A DNA stretch of 64,000 bases. It comes from Aeriscardovia sp. Its GTDB lineage: Bacteria; Actinomycetota; Actinomycetes; Actinomycetales; Bifidobacteriaceae. The stretch is from the NCBI GenBank assembly GCA_017632945.1, contig JAGBQH010000012.1, positions 124,001 through 188,000 of the forward strand, read 5' to 3'. Below the pieces are notes generated by a model. That model was given only the letters and a program-made list of their open reading frames with translations, did no database searches and had not been told where the DNA came from. Of this stretch, positions 37,856 to 46,197 are shown in pieces (the stretch's first letter is position 1; every line of letters begins with the position of its first letter). The position numbers and the translations under genes are program-made.

Positions 37856-38748
37856 TTTTCTTCCTCTCCTAAGGGATGGCGGGAAGAGGTGTGGTAGTCC
37901 CAAACCCCTGCCGCAGGGGGCTTTTCCCCTCGAATTTCGCCTTCCACTTTTTCCATAACCCTGTGTACTCGTCTGTTAAGTTCCAAAGCAACTTCCTTTG
38001 GGGGCTCCTGCCAGTCGCCTTGAAGAAGGTCTGCGTACTCTACCGGGGGCGTTATGGCTAAGACCACGTTTTTCCTTGGGAAGGGGCAAAAGTTGCGAAT
38101 TGATGCGGCCCCCCATGTGACGGCCACCAAAATCGGAATGGGCGAGCCCAGTTTTTTAGAAGCGGTGAGCGCAATTTCGGCCATGCCCAGTTTAAAAGTC
38201 ATCGGCCACTTGTCGGGGTCGCGCGTGAGAGTGCCCTCGGGCCAAATCGAGAGGGGCTGGCCGGCCAGCAGGGACTTTATGGAACTGGATTCTATTTCCT
38301 TCGTCTTTCCGCTTCTCCTCCTCACCGGCTGCATGGCCAAGGCCGAAAGCCACTTGCCTATGAAAGGCCAGCGGAGGATTTCGGCCTTGGCCATAAAGCG
38401 GGGATAGCGGCCGAGGTTGTGCATGCAGCCCATGGGAATTAGCACATCCAGCTGGGTGATGTGGGTGTTGGCCAAAATGAAAACGCCTTCTTCGGGCACG
38501 TTCTCGATGCCCCAGCAGTACACTTTCGCCCTCGCCCTCACAAAGGCCATGGCGGCGGCCATCAGCTTTTTTTCCACGGGCAAATTAACGTAGGAGGCAT
38601 CCAACGGGCAGGGCTGCCTTAAAAACCCTCCCCCGCATAGCTTCCTTGTGGGGTCTATCAGCCTGTGCTTCTTTGATAAAAGGGCCACCTGCCTGTTTCT
38701 TAAGGGCGGGATGAGGTGGAAAGGGGAGGGTTTTCCCGGAGAAGTCAT
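37852..38748 (-). CDS. plsC: 1-acylglycerol-3-phosphate O-acyltransferase
   Basis: 298 residues. The catalytic H-x4-D appears as H-I-T-Q-L-D near residue 96, and the glycerol-phosphate-binding motif as W-P-E-G-T near 173. It makes phosphatidic acid at the membrane. The N-terminal 60 residues are longer than in many PlsC proteins. The start lies 19 nt after the murA stop, in the lipid/wall precursor operon. Confidence 0.88.
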   Translation of the reverse strand: MTSPGKPSPFHLIPPLRNRQVALLSKKHRLIDPTRKLCGGGFLRQPCPLDASYVNLPVEKKLMAAAMAFVRARAKVYCWGIENVPEEGVFILANTHITQLDVLIPMGCMHNLGRYPRFMAKAEILRWPFIGKWLSALAMQPVRRRSGKTKEIESSSIKSLLAGQPLSIWPEGTLTRDPDKWPMTFKLGMAEIALTASKKLGSPIPILVAVTWGAASIRNFCPFPRKNVVLAITPPVEYADLLQGDWQEPPKEVALELNRRVHRVMEKVEGEIRGEKPPAAGVWDYHTSSRHPLGEEEK

Positions 38749-38767
38749 GCCAACCTTTCTCTTGAGA

Positions 38768-40117
38768 TCAATTTATCCTGGCTCCCAGGGCTTCCAGTTT
38801 CTTCCTGAAGTTTTCGTATCCCCTGTCAATCAGGGAAATTCCGTGGATGCGCGACTGCCCTTCTGCAACCAAGGCGCCTATCACATGGCTAAAGCCGCCT
38901 CGGATATCGGGGATGTCGATATCGGCCCCGTGGAGCGGGGTGGGCCCAAAAATGACAGCCGAGTGCACAAAGCCCCTGTGGCCGAACCTGCAGGGAAGAG
39001 AACCCAGACACTCGCTGTAAAGCTGGATCACGGCACCCATTTTCACCAGGGTGTCGGTAAAGCCGAAGCGGTTCTCATACACCGTCTCGTGCACAATGCT
39101 AAGGCCTTTGGCCTGCGTCAGGGCGCAAACGAGCGGTGGCTGCCAGTCGGTCATAAAACCGGGGTGCACATCGGTTTCAAGGGCTATGGGGTTTAAGTCC
39201 CCTCCCGGGTGCCAGAAGCGGATCCCGTCATCTTGCACGTCGAACTTTCCCCCGATTTTGCGGTAAACGTTCAAGTAGGTCATCATGGTGGACTGCTGGG
39301 CTCCGCGGATGAAGATGTCTCCCTTGGTAGCCAAAGCGGCCGAGGCCCACGAGGCCACTTCTATCCTGTCGGTCTGGGCCTTGAAGGTGAAGGGCTGGAG
39401 GCTTTCCACTCCGTCCACTCTTATGGTTCTGTCGACATCTACCGCTATCAGGGCGCCCATCCTCTGAAGCACCGCTACGAGATCCATAATCTCGGGCTCT
39501 ATGGCGGCGCCCGAAATTTCAGTCTTTCCTTCGGCCTCCACAGACGTCAAAAGAGCCTGCTCGGTGGCACCTACTGAGGGGTAGGGAAGATGAATCATGG
39601 CTCCCTTTAGGCCGTGAGGGGCCTTAAGCTCTATGCTTCCATTCTCGTTTTCGGTTATTTCGGCTCCGAGTTGCTTTAGGATCGAAAGATGGAAGTTTAC
39701 GGGCCTTTTACCTATCTGGTCTCCTCCAAGGGAAGGAATGAAGGCCCTGCCCAGCCTTTGGAGCAGAGGGCCTGCAAAGAGGATGGGGATTCTGGAAGAC
39801 CCGGCAAGAGTGTGAACGTCGGCTATGTCGGCGACGGAAATTGAAGAGGCGTCTATTTTGACAATCCCTGCTTCTTTGTCCACTTCGGTCTTGGCCCCGT
39901 GCAGACGCAGCAAATCGGAAACTACCCTAACATCTCTTATATCGGGGACGTTTTGTATCACCGATTCCCCCGGGGCCAGAAGGGAGGCAACCATTGCCTT
40001 GCTTACAAAATTCTTGGCCCCCCTCACGCATATTTCGCCCTTCAGGGGCTCCCCTCCCCATACGGTCAGGACGTCTCCTTCCTGGGGAGGCTGAGGTTGT
40101 TTAGAGCTTGTGTTCAT
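38768..40117 (-). CDS. murA: UDP-N-acetylglucosamine 1-carboxyvinyltransferase, Asp-type active site
   Basis: A 449-residue EPT-fold enzyme for the first committed step of peptidoglycan synthesis. The N-terminal G-A-K-N of the active site is conserved. The catalytic loop reads G-G-D-Q-I-G-K-R-P-V, with Asp133 where most bacteria have the fosfomycin-reactive Cys. The Asp form is known in mycobacteria and related actinobacteria and gives intrinsic fosfomycin resistance. It is the first gene of murA-plsC-gpsA-ddl. Confidence 0.93.
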   Translation of the reverse strand: MNTSSKQPQPPQEGDVLTVWGGEPLKGEICVRGAKNFVSKAMVASLLAPGESVIQNVPDIRDVRVVSDLLRLHGAKTEVDKEAGIVKIDASSISVADIADVHTLAGSSRIPILFAGPLLQRLGRAFIPSLGGDQIGKRPVNFHLSILKQLGAEITENENGSIELKAPHGLKGAMIHLPYPSVGATEQALLTSVEAEGKTEISGAAIEPEIMDLVAVLQRMGALIAVDVDRTIRVDGVESLQPFTFKAQTDRIEVASWASAALATKGDIFIRGAQQSTMMTYLNVYRKIGGKFDVQDDGIRFWHPGGDLNPIALETDVHPGFMTDWQPPLVCALTQAKGLSIVHETVYENRFGFTDTLVKMGAVIQLYSECLGSLPCRFGHRGFVHSAVIFGPTPLHGADIDIPDIRGGFSHVIGALVAEGQSRIHGISLIDRGYENFRKKLEALGARIN

Positions 40118-41084
40118 ACTTGTGATTATCTCACAGCGGGGTAAAAATAGGCTTTCTCTCTATTATCGTTCACTTTCAAACTATCTCCGCATTCTTCGTT
40201 CACTCCCTAGGCATCTAAACGGAAAACTTTAAAATGCGATCTGAAGCGTTTGCTCCGTCTTGCGATCTGCTTTTCAACTAATGCACGGAAAATCTGAAAA
40301 TAAGCCTACGGAGTCAGATATCTGTAGGAGAGAAGAGAGCAGCGAAGCGTAGAACTACTACAACAGAAAAATTGGGCTCTTGCCCTTTAGAGATCGCAAT
40401 ACTGATGCTCTAAGAGGCAGCAGATTAACTTGGATACCGTTCATTGAACTGGATCGTGTTGAGAAAGAAGAAAGCATTTTTGAGGCTTCTATGAATAAGC
40501 TGACTACTGAAATTGTGCCCATCTATAGACAATATTAAAGTCTTGGGAATATCTTGAACTTTCTGAGGATCGCCTAGACTTCACTGCAGTCATCTTTAAC
40601 TAGGTAGGTAGGTGAAGGGAAAGCGAAGATAGCGCCATTGCAGTCGTGTAGAAGGGAGCAGAAGCACGGAGATCCTTCTGAAAGAAGCTTCTATGAGTGA
40701 ATTTAAGGATATTTTAGAGGACAGCTTTTATCAGCAAAAGGTAAGCCAAAAACCCAAGGCTAATAATTCGCATGAGAAAATTAGATTTCAGAGTTTCTCC
40801 CCTCCAGAAAGGAAAAAGGGAGTGTATCTCTCGGGAAAGGATTTAGAGATCTCCTGATATTACAGTTTCCTTCAAAATACGTTAGTATGACACCTTTTTT
40901 GCGTGGTTTGCCGTAATGGTGCACTCAAACAGCCTCTTCATATCATTTCTCTGAATAGTCTTGATTACCATAGGGCATGAAATTGCCCTGTTGCTATTTA
41001 CCGGGAGTATGCTGTAAATCCTTCTCGCCTCCGCGAATTACCAATTATTTTCACCTATTCTTGTAGCCGATTATCATGAGGAAA
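40118..41084. other. Gene-poor, decayed stretch opening the accessory island
   Basis: No intact gene of normal length. Short readable fragments on the + strand suggest a decayed region. One, at about 40435-40538, reads I-E-L-D-R-V-E-K-E-E-S-I-F-E and ends in a stop. Another is the 54-codon frame at 40693. The family of origin cannot be told. Confidence 0.5.
40693..40857 (+). CDS. Possible small or remnant protein (54 residues)
   Basis: ATG at 40693 with a weak GAAAGAAG upstream. The product is hydrophilic (M-S-E-F-K-D-I-L-E-D start, S-P-P-E-R-K-K-G-V-Y-L-S near the end). It is not recognised; it could be a leftover of a longer gene, since the surrounding DNA shows other broken frames. Confidence 0.25.
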   Translation: MSEFKDILEDSFYQQKVSQKPKANNSHEKIRFQSFSPPERKKGVYLSGKDLEIS

Positions 41085-41113
41085 GTATATTATCCTAAAA
41101 GAGTATAATATAC
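41085..41113. promoter_or_regulatory. Inverted repeat, possible operator of the accessory genes
   Basis: Perfect 9-bp arms GTATATTAT/ATAATATAC separated by 11 nt, 54 nt upstream of the ATG at 41168. A TATAAT hexamer overlaps the right arm, which would suit repression of a promoter here. Regulation is inferred. Confidence 0.4.
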
Positions 41114-41167
41114 GTATACATAAACATATAACTTTACTTTAAGCAAATTTGCTATAGGAGGTTAGAG

Positions 41168-41874
41168 ATGTGGGAAGAAGGTAACTTTCCCCCGATAGAG
41201 GTATTCTTCAATCTTTTGAAAAAAGATGATTGGAAATACGTATCCCTAGGAGACGAAGGCCATAATGATATTTTCTATTGTGAAGCAGATTCAAGATATC
41301 ATTTAGAACTGATAAAAAAAGGTGAAGGTATCGCCTCAAACGTGCCTTTTTATGCTTATATAGTACCGCAGGCAAATAGAGGTGTGTGGTATTATAGGCA
41401 TACTTAGAAAAAGATGATCTCAAATTAGAGCAAGCTATAGAAATAACGATGCTAGATGAGGGAAGATTTGCGTTGCCAACCCTCGAACTAGGCTGCTATA
41501 ACTCCACGCAACTTTCACTGCCAAGCATAGATGGCGGATATGCATATTATGTAAAGGATAGTCAAAAGTGGAAGTTGTTAGATTTTTTCAACTTCCAGAA
41601 TATTTGGGAATTCCAACGAAGTGATTTTGACAAGCTCACTTATTTTCTCCCTATTTTTAAGTCTGAAGAGGAAAAAAAGGAATTCGACGAATGGGTAGTC
41701 CAGAAGCAATCCGAGGAAGAGGTGAGAAAGAGACTGAGCAAAGCCAAAGATGAAATTTTGCCGCATTTGGATTTCCCTGAAATAGAAAGTGCAAGCGAAT
41801 GGGATAAGGGCAGAATTTATCTGTCAAAAGTACTAAAAGAATTACTGGAGAATTTCCGCAAACCTGTGGAATAA
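41168..41874 (+). CDS. Unknown accessory protein, interrupted by one frameshift
   Basis: Not recognised. A frame of 79 codons starts at 41168 behind a strong AGGAGG and ends at TAG 41405-41407. A second frame covering 41401-41874 carries straight on with coherent, acidic, soluble sequence. One inserted base near 41396-41404 would join them into a protein of about 235 residues. The joined product has aromatic-rich segments in the first half and a charged helical C-terminus (K-S-E-E-E-K-K-E-F). No simple repeat lies at the break, so this looks like ordinary decay or a sequence error, not phase variation. Confidence 0.45.
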
Positions 41875-42106
41875 ATAAAAGTTTATTTTGCACATTATTT
41901 AGAAAACTCTCGTGGAAGATGCACAAATTACTGGGAAAGTGCGTAGGTATATGGCAAGGAACGTAGAGTTAAATAGGAAACTCAATCTATGAAGTAAAAA
42001 ATGTTGCAGTGTTAAGAAATAGATATCAAATAAAACCTGGGTAGTTACGTAACAATATGACCATAAAAATAGGATTCAGTATAAATTATATGATCGAAAG
42101 AGAAAA

Positions 42107-43990
42107 ATGAATCCCATAAATTTAGCAAAAATGAGGGATATGGCAAAAAATGGATTTAAGGAACAATTTAATCCTAAACATCCTAACGAATATCAACAAA
42201 TTAAAAAGCTATATAAAGAATTACAATCATCTGGAGCGGAATCATCGCAATTAAATGGATGGTGGTATTCCGTTGATCTCAAGACGGATTTTCAAGCAGA
42301 TTCTGAAATGAAAAACACTTCTGAGAACGAAAATCATTTATTCAACGAAGAATTTGATCTTTTGAAGATGGGCAATGGAAAACTCATAAATATAGAACTT
42401 AAGGAAGTACTAAATTTCAATAACCGGACATCGGATGAGGTAGAAAAAGAACGTCGTAAAATCCGAGAGAGATGTAAAAAACAAATAATGAAACATTTTA
42501 AATTGCTTGCTCATCCTCTGTGTCATCAATCGGGAGTACAAAAAAATATAATGGATTTCCTTAAAAATCACTTATTTTGTTATGGCATTTGCTTTGAGGA
42601 TGGTAATTTTGTTTGCTATCAAGTAAAAGATGAAAGCACAGTTGATCGTATAAGCCCTTGTGAAATAGTAAAGTCTCTGCCAACGACAACAAGCTGGATT
42701 AATGAGGAAACGGTTAAACGCTTCTTCTCACAGGGAAATCTTTTGGTATCTCCGTTAACTGATGAAGAAGAGTGGCAGCATGGATTATACGTGCTCTCAG
42801 ACCTGGAGAATACACGCGAGAAAGAGTTGATAAAATCCCTAACTGATATTGAGGCAAGACAAAATAAAAAACCCTTCTACTTAATAGGTGATGCGGGCAC
42901 TGGTAAGACTCTGCTACTTTTTGACGTAGCAAAAGAAATAGGAAAGAAGCAACAGGATAGGACAGTAGTTTTCTGCCCGCAGCGTGAGGTGAAGTATAGT
43001 TGTGACAACTATATATGTCGAATGCCATTCGTTTGGTTGGAAGTTACACCATGGAGGCAGCTATTGGGTTCGGGAATTAATCTTTATCCGCAGTTCAATT
43101 TTATTCAACCTCCTAATAGTCCCGTTCTGAAATACGTATACATCCAAAATATTCTTTGCAAGACAGGAACTAACCTCCCTCCGGAAGAATTTGAAGCGTT
43201 GATCAAGCAGGAGTGCACACTACGTTGCCAAATTGACAGGGAAATTGCTGGTATGAATAGCAGGGAATTGAAAAAATACATATATTTAAATTTATTTGAA
43301 CCGTTTTTTAAAGGTTATAACTATATATTCGTCGATGAGTCACAGCTTCTAGATTCAACTATTTATAGCTGGTTAATTAACTTGAATAACCAAGGAAAGA
43401 ATGTTGTCTTTTGTACCGATCCCTGTCAGACATTTACTGGGGAATGTTGTGAAGGAATTTGCGATAAAGTCAATAGGAGGGATAAGAAAAAAGATCTACA
43501 TTGTTGCTATCTTGATGAAGAAATAAGACAAAATAAAGAAATTTATAGTTTCTGTCATGAGTTTAAGGAAATTTTTATAGAAAATTCTAATAATAGCAAA
43601 GACATATCAAAGTTTTTACATCAAAACAGGAACAATATAGAAATTCTATTTACTCATACAGATGAGGAAAAAGAAATAAGAGTAAAGAAGCATATAGAGG
43701 AAGGGTACCAATATATCGGTTTTCCCATACCCATAATAGAAGTTCCTGCCGGTACAGAGCTTCCTAAATATGAAGATCACTCAGAATTTATTCCTGGAAT
43801 AATGAATGCCATTAATAGTAAGGAAGCTCTAGGAAAGGAATATGACAAAGTAATAACGATTCTCTCCAAAACTGTGATTCAAAATATGGGAAAGTACAAT
43901 GATCAAGTTGATCGGATAAATTATTTAAATTGTATATATATCAATATTACAAGAGCTATATCAAAACTATGTCTAATAATCTCCGATTGA
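42107..43990 (+). CDS. Fused PD-(D/E)xK nuclease and SF1 helicase, possible defence protein
   Basis: 627 residues. The N-terminal part has a PD-(D/E)xK-like pattern, F-D-L-L at 83-86 and I-E-L-K at 96-99, as in NERD or Mrr-type nucleases. The C-terminal part is an SF1/DUF2075-like helicase: Walker A GDAGTGKT at 261-268, D-E-S-Q at 410-413, motif III with D-P-C-Q-T-F near 438-443, E-I-R-Q-N near 472-476, and a terminal Y-I-N-I-T-R-A-I motif VI. Single-gene nuclease-helicase fusions are known in phage defence (Nhi in staphylococci is one), so defence is a reasonable inference. AGAGAAA precedes the ATG. It is much more AT-rich than the housekeeping genes, which suggests transfer. Confidence 0.65.
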   Translation: MNPINLAKMRDMAKNGFKEQFNPKHPNEYQQIKKLYKELQSSGAESSQLNGWWYSVDLKTDFQADSEMKNTSENENHLFNEEFDLLKMGNGKLINIELKEVLNFNNRTSDEVEKERRKIRERCKKQIMKHFKLLAHPLCHQSGVQKNIMDFLKNHLFCYGICFEDGNFVCYQVKDESTVDRISPCEIVKSLPTTTSWINEETVKRFFSQGNLLVSPLTDEEEWQHGLYVLSDLENTREKELIKSLTDIEARQNKKPFYLIGDAGTGKTLLLFDVAKEIGKKQQDRTVVFCPQREVKYSCDNYICRMPFVWLEVTPWRQLLGSGINLYPQFNFIQPPNSPVLKYVYIQNILCKTGTNLPPEEFEALIKQECTLRCQIDREIAGMNSRELKKYIYLNLFEPFFKGYNYIFVDESQLLDSTIYSWLINLNNQGKNVVFCTDPCQTFTGECCEGICDKVNRRDKKKDLHCCYLDEEIRQNKEIYSFCHEFKEIFIENSNNSKDISKFLHQNRNNIEILFTHTDEEKEIRVKKHIEEGYQYIGFPIPIIEVPAGTELPKYEDHSEFIPGIMNAINSKEALGKEYDKVITILSKTVIQNMGKYNDQVDRINYLNCIYINITRAISKLCLIISD

Positions 43991-44670
43991 AGTTTTGAAA
44001 CAATTTTCTATATAGATGGTTGGATCGAAGTGTTTGCCCATCTAAATAAATAAGGAATTCAGTTTGTATATAGTTAAACTATGAAACTGCATGCTGAGAC
44101 AGATATCTTTAGTTTTAACTAAGAAATAAAAATTCTTCCTGAAAGTACCAAGACTAGATAAGCAATTTGCTGCCTGCACGACCACAAAACCAATTTCAAA
44201 TTAAATTATTTACTTTTTAAATAATTTTCTCGTTCCAAGACACACTTACTATATTAAGTAAAGGAGAACTGTACGATTGAAAAACAGGGGGATGGAAAAA
44301 GTCAGACACCCGTAAAAAATAATTAGAACCATAGATCAGTGTGAGTGCTCCCAAAAATAAATAAGAGAATAGAAACAGAGAGCAAATGTCGCCACCATAA
44401 TGCCAGCTATCAGCATGTAAGACAAGAAACTAACAAAGAATTCGGTTGTAGTTTGCAATGCATTTACTTAAGATAGGCTTCACGATAGATAATTGGGATT
44501 CTAGGAATTAAGGAAATAATGTGCAGCTACGAAAAGATGATCCCGCAGCTTTACAATTTCCTTTTTTAACCAATTTGGAAAGGAATTACTACTATGCGTA
44601 AGTTCATTGTAGGGTAGCCAGGGGAGAATTAAAAGCTTCTGTTCATCTCTTAAGACCTGGCATGCTTTAG
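43991..44670. other. AT-rich stretch without a supportable gene
   Basis: No convincing coding region, RNA gene or terminator. A minus-strand open frame at 44501-44698 overlaps the end of the Type ISP remnant and may be read-through of that decayed copy. Confidence 0.5.
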
Positions 44671-45215
44671 TTAGTTCTCCAAATCCTCTCGATCCCAAAA
44701 TCCATGAAGGTAAACGTCTATGTAGGGAAGTGTAGCCATAGTCTCCTGCGTCTTCACGGATACCGTAACCAGCCTTGGAATGAGAGCTGCAACATGCGCA
44801 ATCTCAAATATGGAACAGTTGTTGGAGTGTTGGATAATCCTCAAATCCTTATCGATCCTCGCCATATGCTGTTTTCTATTACACCTTCAAACAGGGAATA
44901 CTGCTTCCAATATAATTGAAGGCCTTTTGGAAGATGTTTTCGAAGGACAGATTCTGTTTACGGTAGAGGGCCTTTATCTTTATTGAGTCTTGTCTTGCTT
45001 ATCTCTTCCATGACTTTTTCTACTTGCAGAGTATCTTTCCATTTGGGTGCTTTTTAGTAATCTATATGGAAAACGACAAGTTCACTTCCGACTTTTCCAC
45101 ACTCTGCAAAGCGAGAAGAGAAAGGTATGCGCGAAAGATCGTTCCCAAGAGCGTCAGGGAACACAGCGAATGTAGTAAAGATCTACTTCTTAGCCTTATT
45201 GGGTGGGAGTCCTAA
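44671..45215 (-). pseudogene. Decayed copy of the Type ISP restriction enzyme C-terminus
   Basis: Read on the minus strand, this matches the last 190 or so residues of the gene at 46198-51118. Matching blocks include R-I-P-F-S-S-(H/R)-F, R-L-N-K-D-(M/K)-G and V-A-A-L-I-P-R-L-V-T-V-S-V-K-T-Q-E, in the same order. The copy has at least two in-frame TAA stops and frame changes, so it is not expressed as a domain. A 49-bp block is still identical to the live gene. Confidence 0.88.
44742..44790. repeat. 49-bp perfect direct repeat, copy 1 (in the pseudogene)
   Basis: Identical to 46275-46323 in the same orientation, 1533 nt apart. It encodes part of A-A-L-I-P-R-L-V-T-V-S-V-K-T-Q-E on the minus strand. 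Together the copies bracket the gene at 45330-46121. Confidence 0.95.
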
Positions 45216-45329
45216 AAGGCTCGAATTGTGCACTAATCCGGGAGAAAAGAACTATTGACAAACCTGAAATTAATCCCAAGGTTTTAAATACCTGAATATT
45301 CTTGTAGTTTCTATAGTAGAATTATTAAT

Positions 45330-46121
45330 ATGAGTATATTAATTGATATAGATAAACTTAATAAATTTATGGACTGTCTTGATGAACCTGATTTTGAAGA
45401 GGCTGCAAAAGTAGAAGCGGAAATAATTGAGGAGGAGTGCAAGAACAGCGGAATTTGCAGAAACTTTTTGACATGTAAAGTAATTAACAACCCCACTACG
45501 AAGGACATGATAGAAAAAGAAAGAGGGAAAGCAAGTTTACAACTAAAGTGGGATACGGTGAATCTCGATTCTATTCATATAGATCTACAATATCCGAAGA
45601 GCTTTGAAGGTATAGACCCAACTTACCAAAATATCGAAAGAGTAATCATCGATAAAGTTAATGAGTCTATAGACAAAGCTTTTCTCTCTAAACTTGATGA
45701 GAAATGTAATCCGCCCTTCTACTTTCTAGAGGATAAGATTACGCCTTCCGCACTCATGTCGGGAATCGCTAAGATGCGGTCCTATGGTTACAGGCCATAT
45801 GGTGCCATATGGAACTCAGCCGACTTTTATGAGTTAATGAGTGATCAGGATTGGAAAAAATATAATGTAACACCAAATTATGAATATGCTGGTTGGCAAC
45901 AGGATCTATTAAGCATTCGCAATTTTAATTCACTTGTAGTTCCGAAAGGAAAAGTATATATTGCAACTTCTCCAAAGGATTTGGGCAACGCCATTATTTG
46001 CAAAAGACTGGCTTTCTCGCAATCCATAAAGCCGATGTATATTACCTTTAGCTGTTCGATAGATATCGATCTGGCTCTTAATAATAAAATTGGCGTAGTG
46101 TCGATAATAAAAAAGCAATAA
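45330..46121 (+). CDS. Unknown protein with weak HK97-type capsid resemblance
   Basis: 263 residues, no confident family. After an acidic helical N-terminus, the order of elements recalls HK97-fold major capsid proteins. There is a long helix with E-S-I-D-K-A-F near 112-118, then A-L-M-S-G-I-A-K-M-R-S-Y-G-Y-R-P followed by W-N-S-A-D-F-Y near 141-167. A strand with V-V-P-K-G-K-V-Y-I-A-T-S is near 203-214, and a C-terminal D-L-A-L-N-N-K-I-G-V-V strand ends the protein. No other phage gene lies nearby. It is AT-rich, lacks a Shine-Dalgarno, and lies between the two copies of the Type ISP 3' region. The resemblance is a reading of the pattern only. Confidence 0.4.
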   Translation: MSILIDIDKLNKFMDCLDEPDFEEAAKVEAEIIEEECKNSGICRNFLTCKVINNPTTKDMIEKERGKASLQLKWDTVNLDSIHIDLQYPKSFEGIDPTYQNIERVIIDKVNESIDKAFLSKLDEKCNPPFYFLEDKITPSALMSGIAKMRSYGYRPYGAIWNSADFYELMSDQDWKKYNVTPNYEYAGWQQDLLSIRNFNSLVVPKGKVYIATSPKDLGNAIICKRLAFSQSIKPMYITFSCSIDIDLALNNKIGVVSIIKKQ

Positions 46122-46197
46122 CAATCGTTTTGCAAACTTTCTGCCTCAGATCTTCTGGCTTTTCAAGTGCATTAAAGCCATGGGCGATTATCTTAAT

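Noticed and set aside
41396..41404. Phase variation as the cause of the frame break in the 41168 gene
   Set aside because: No homopolymer or short tandem repeat lies at the break, so ordinary mutation or sequence error is more likely.
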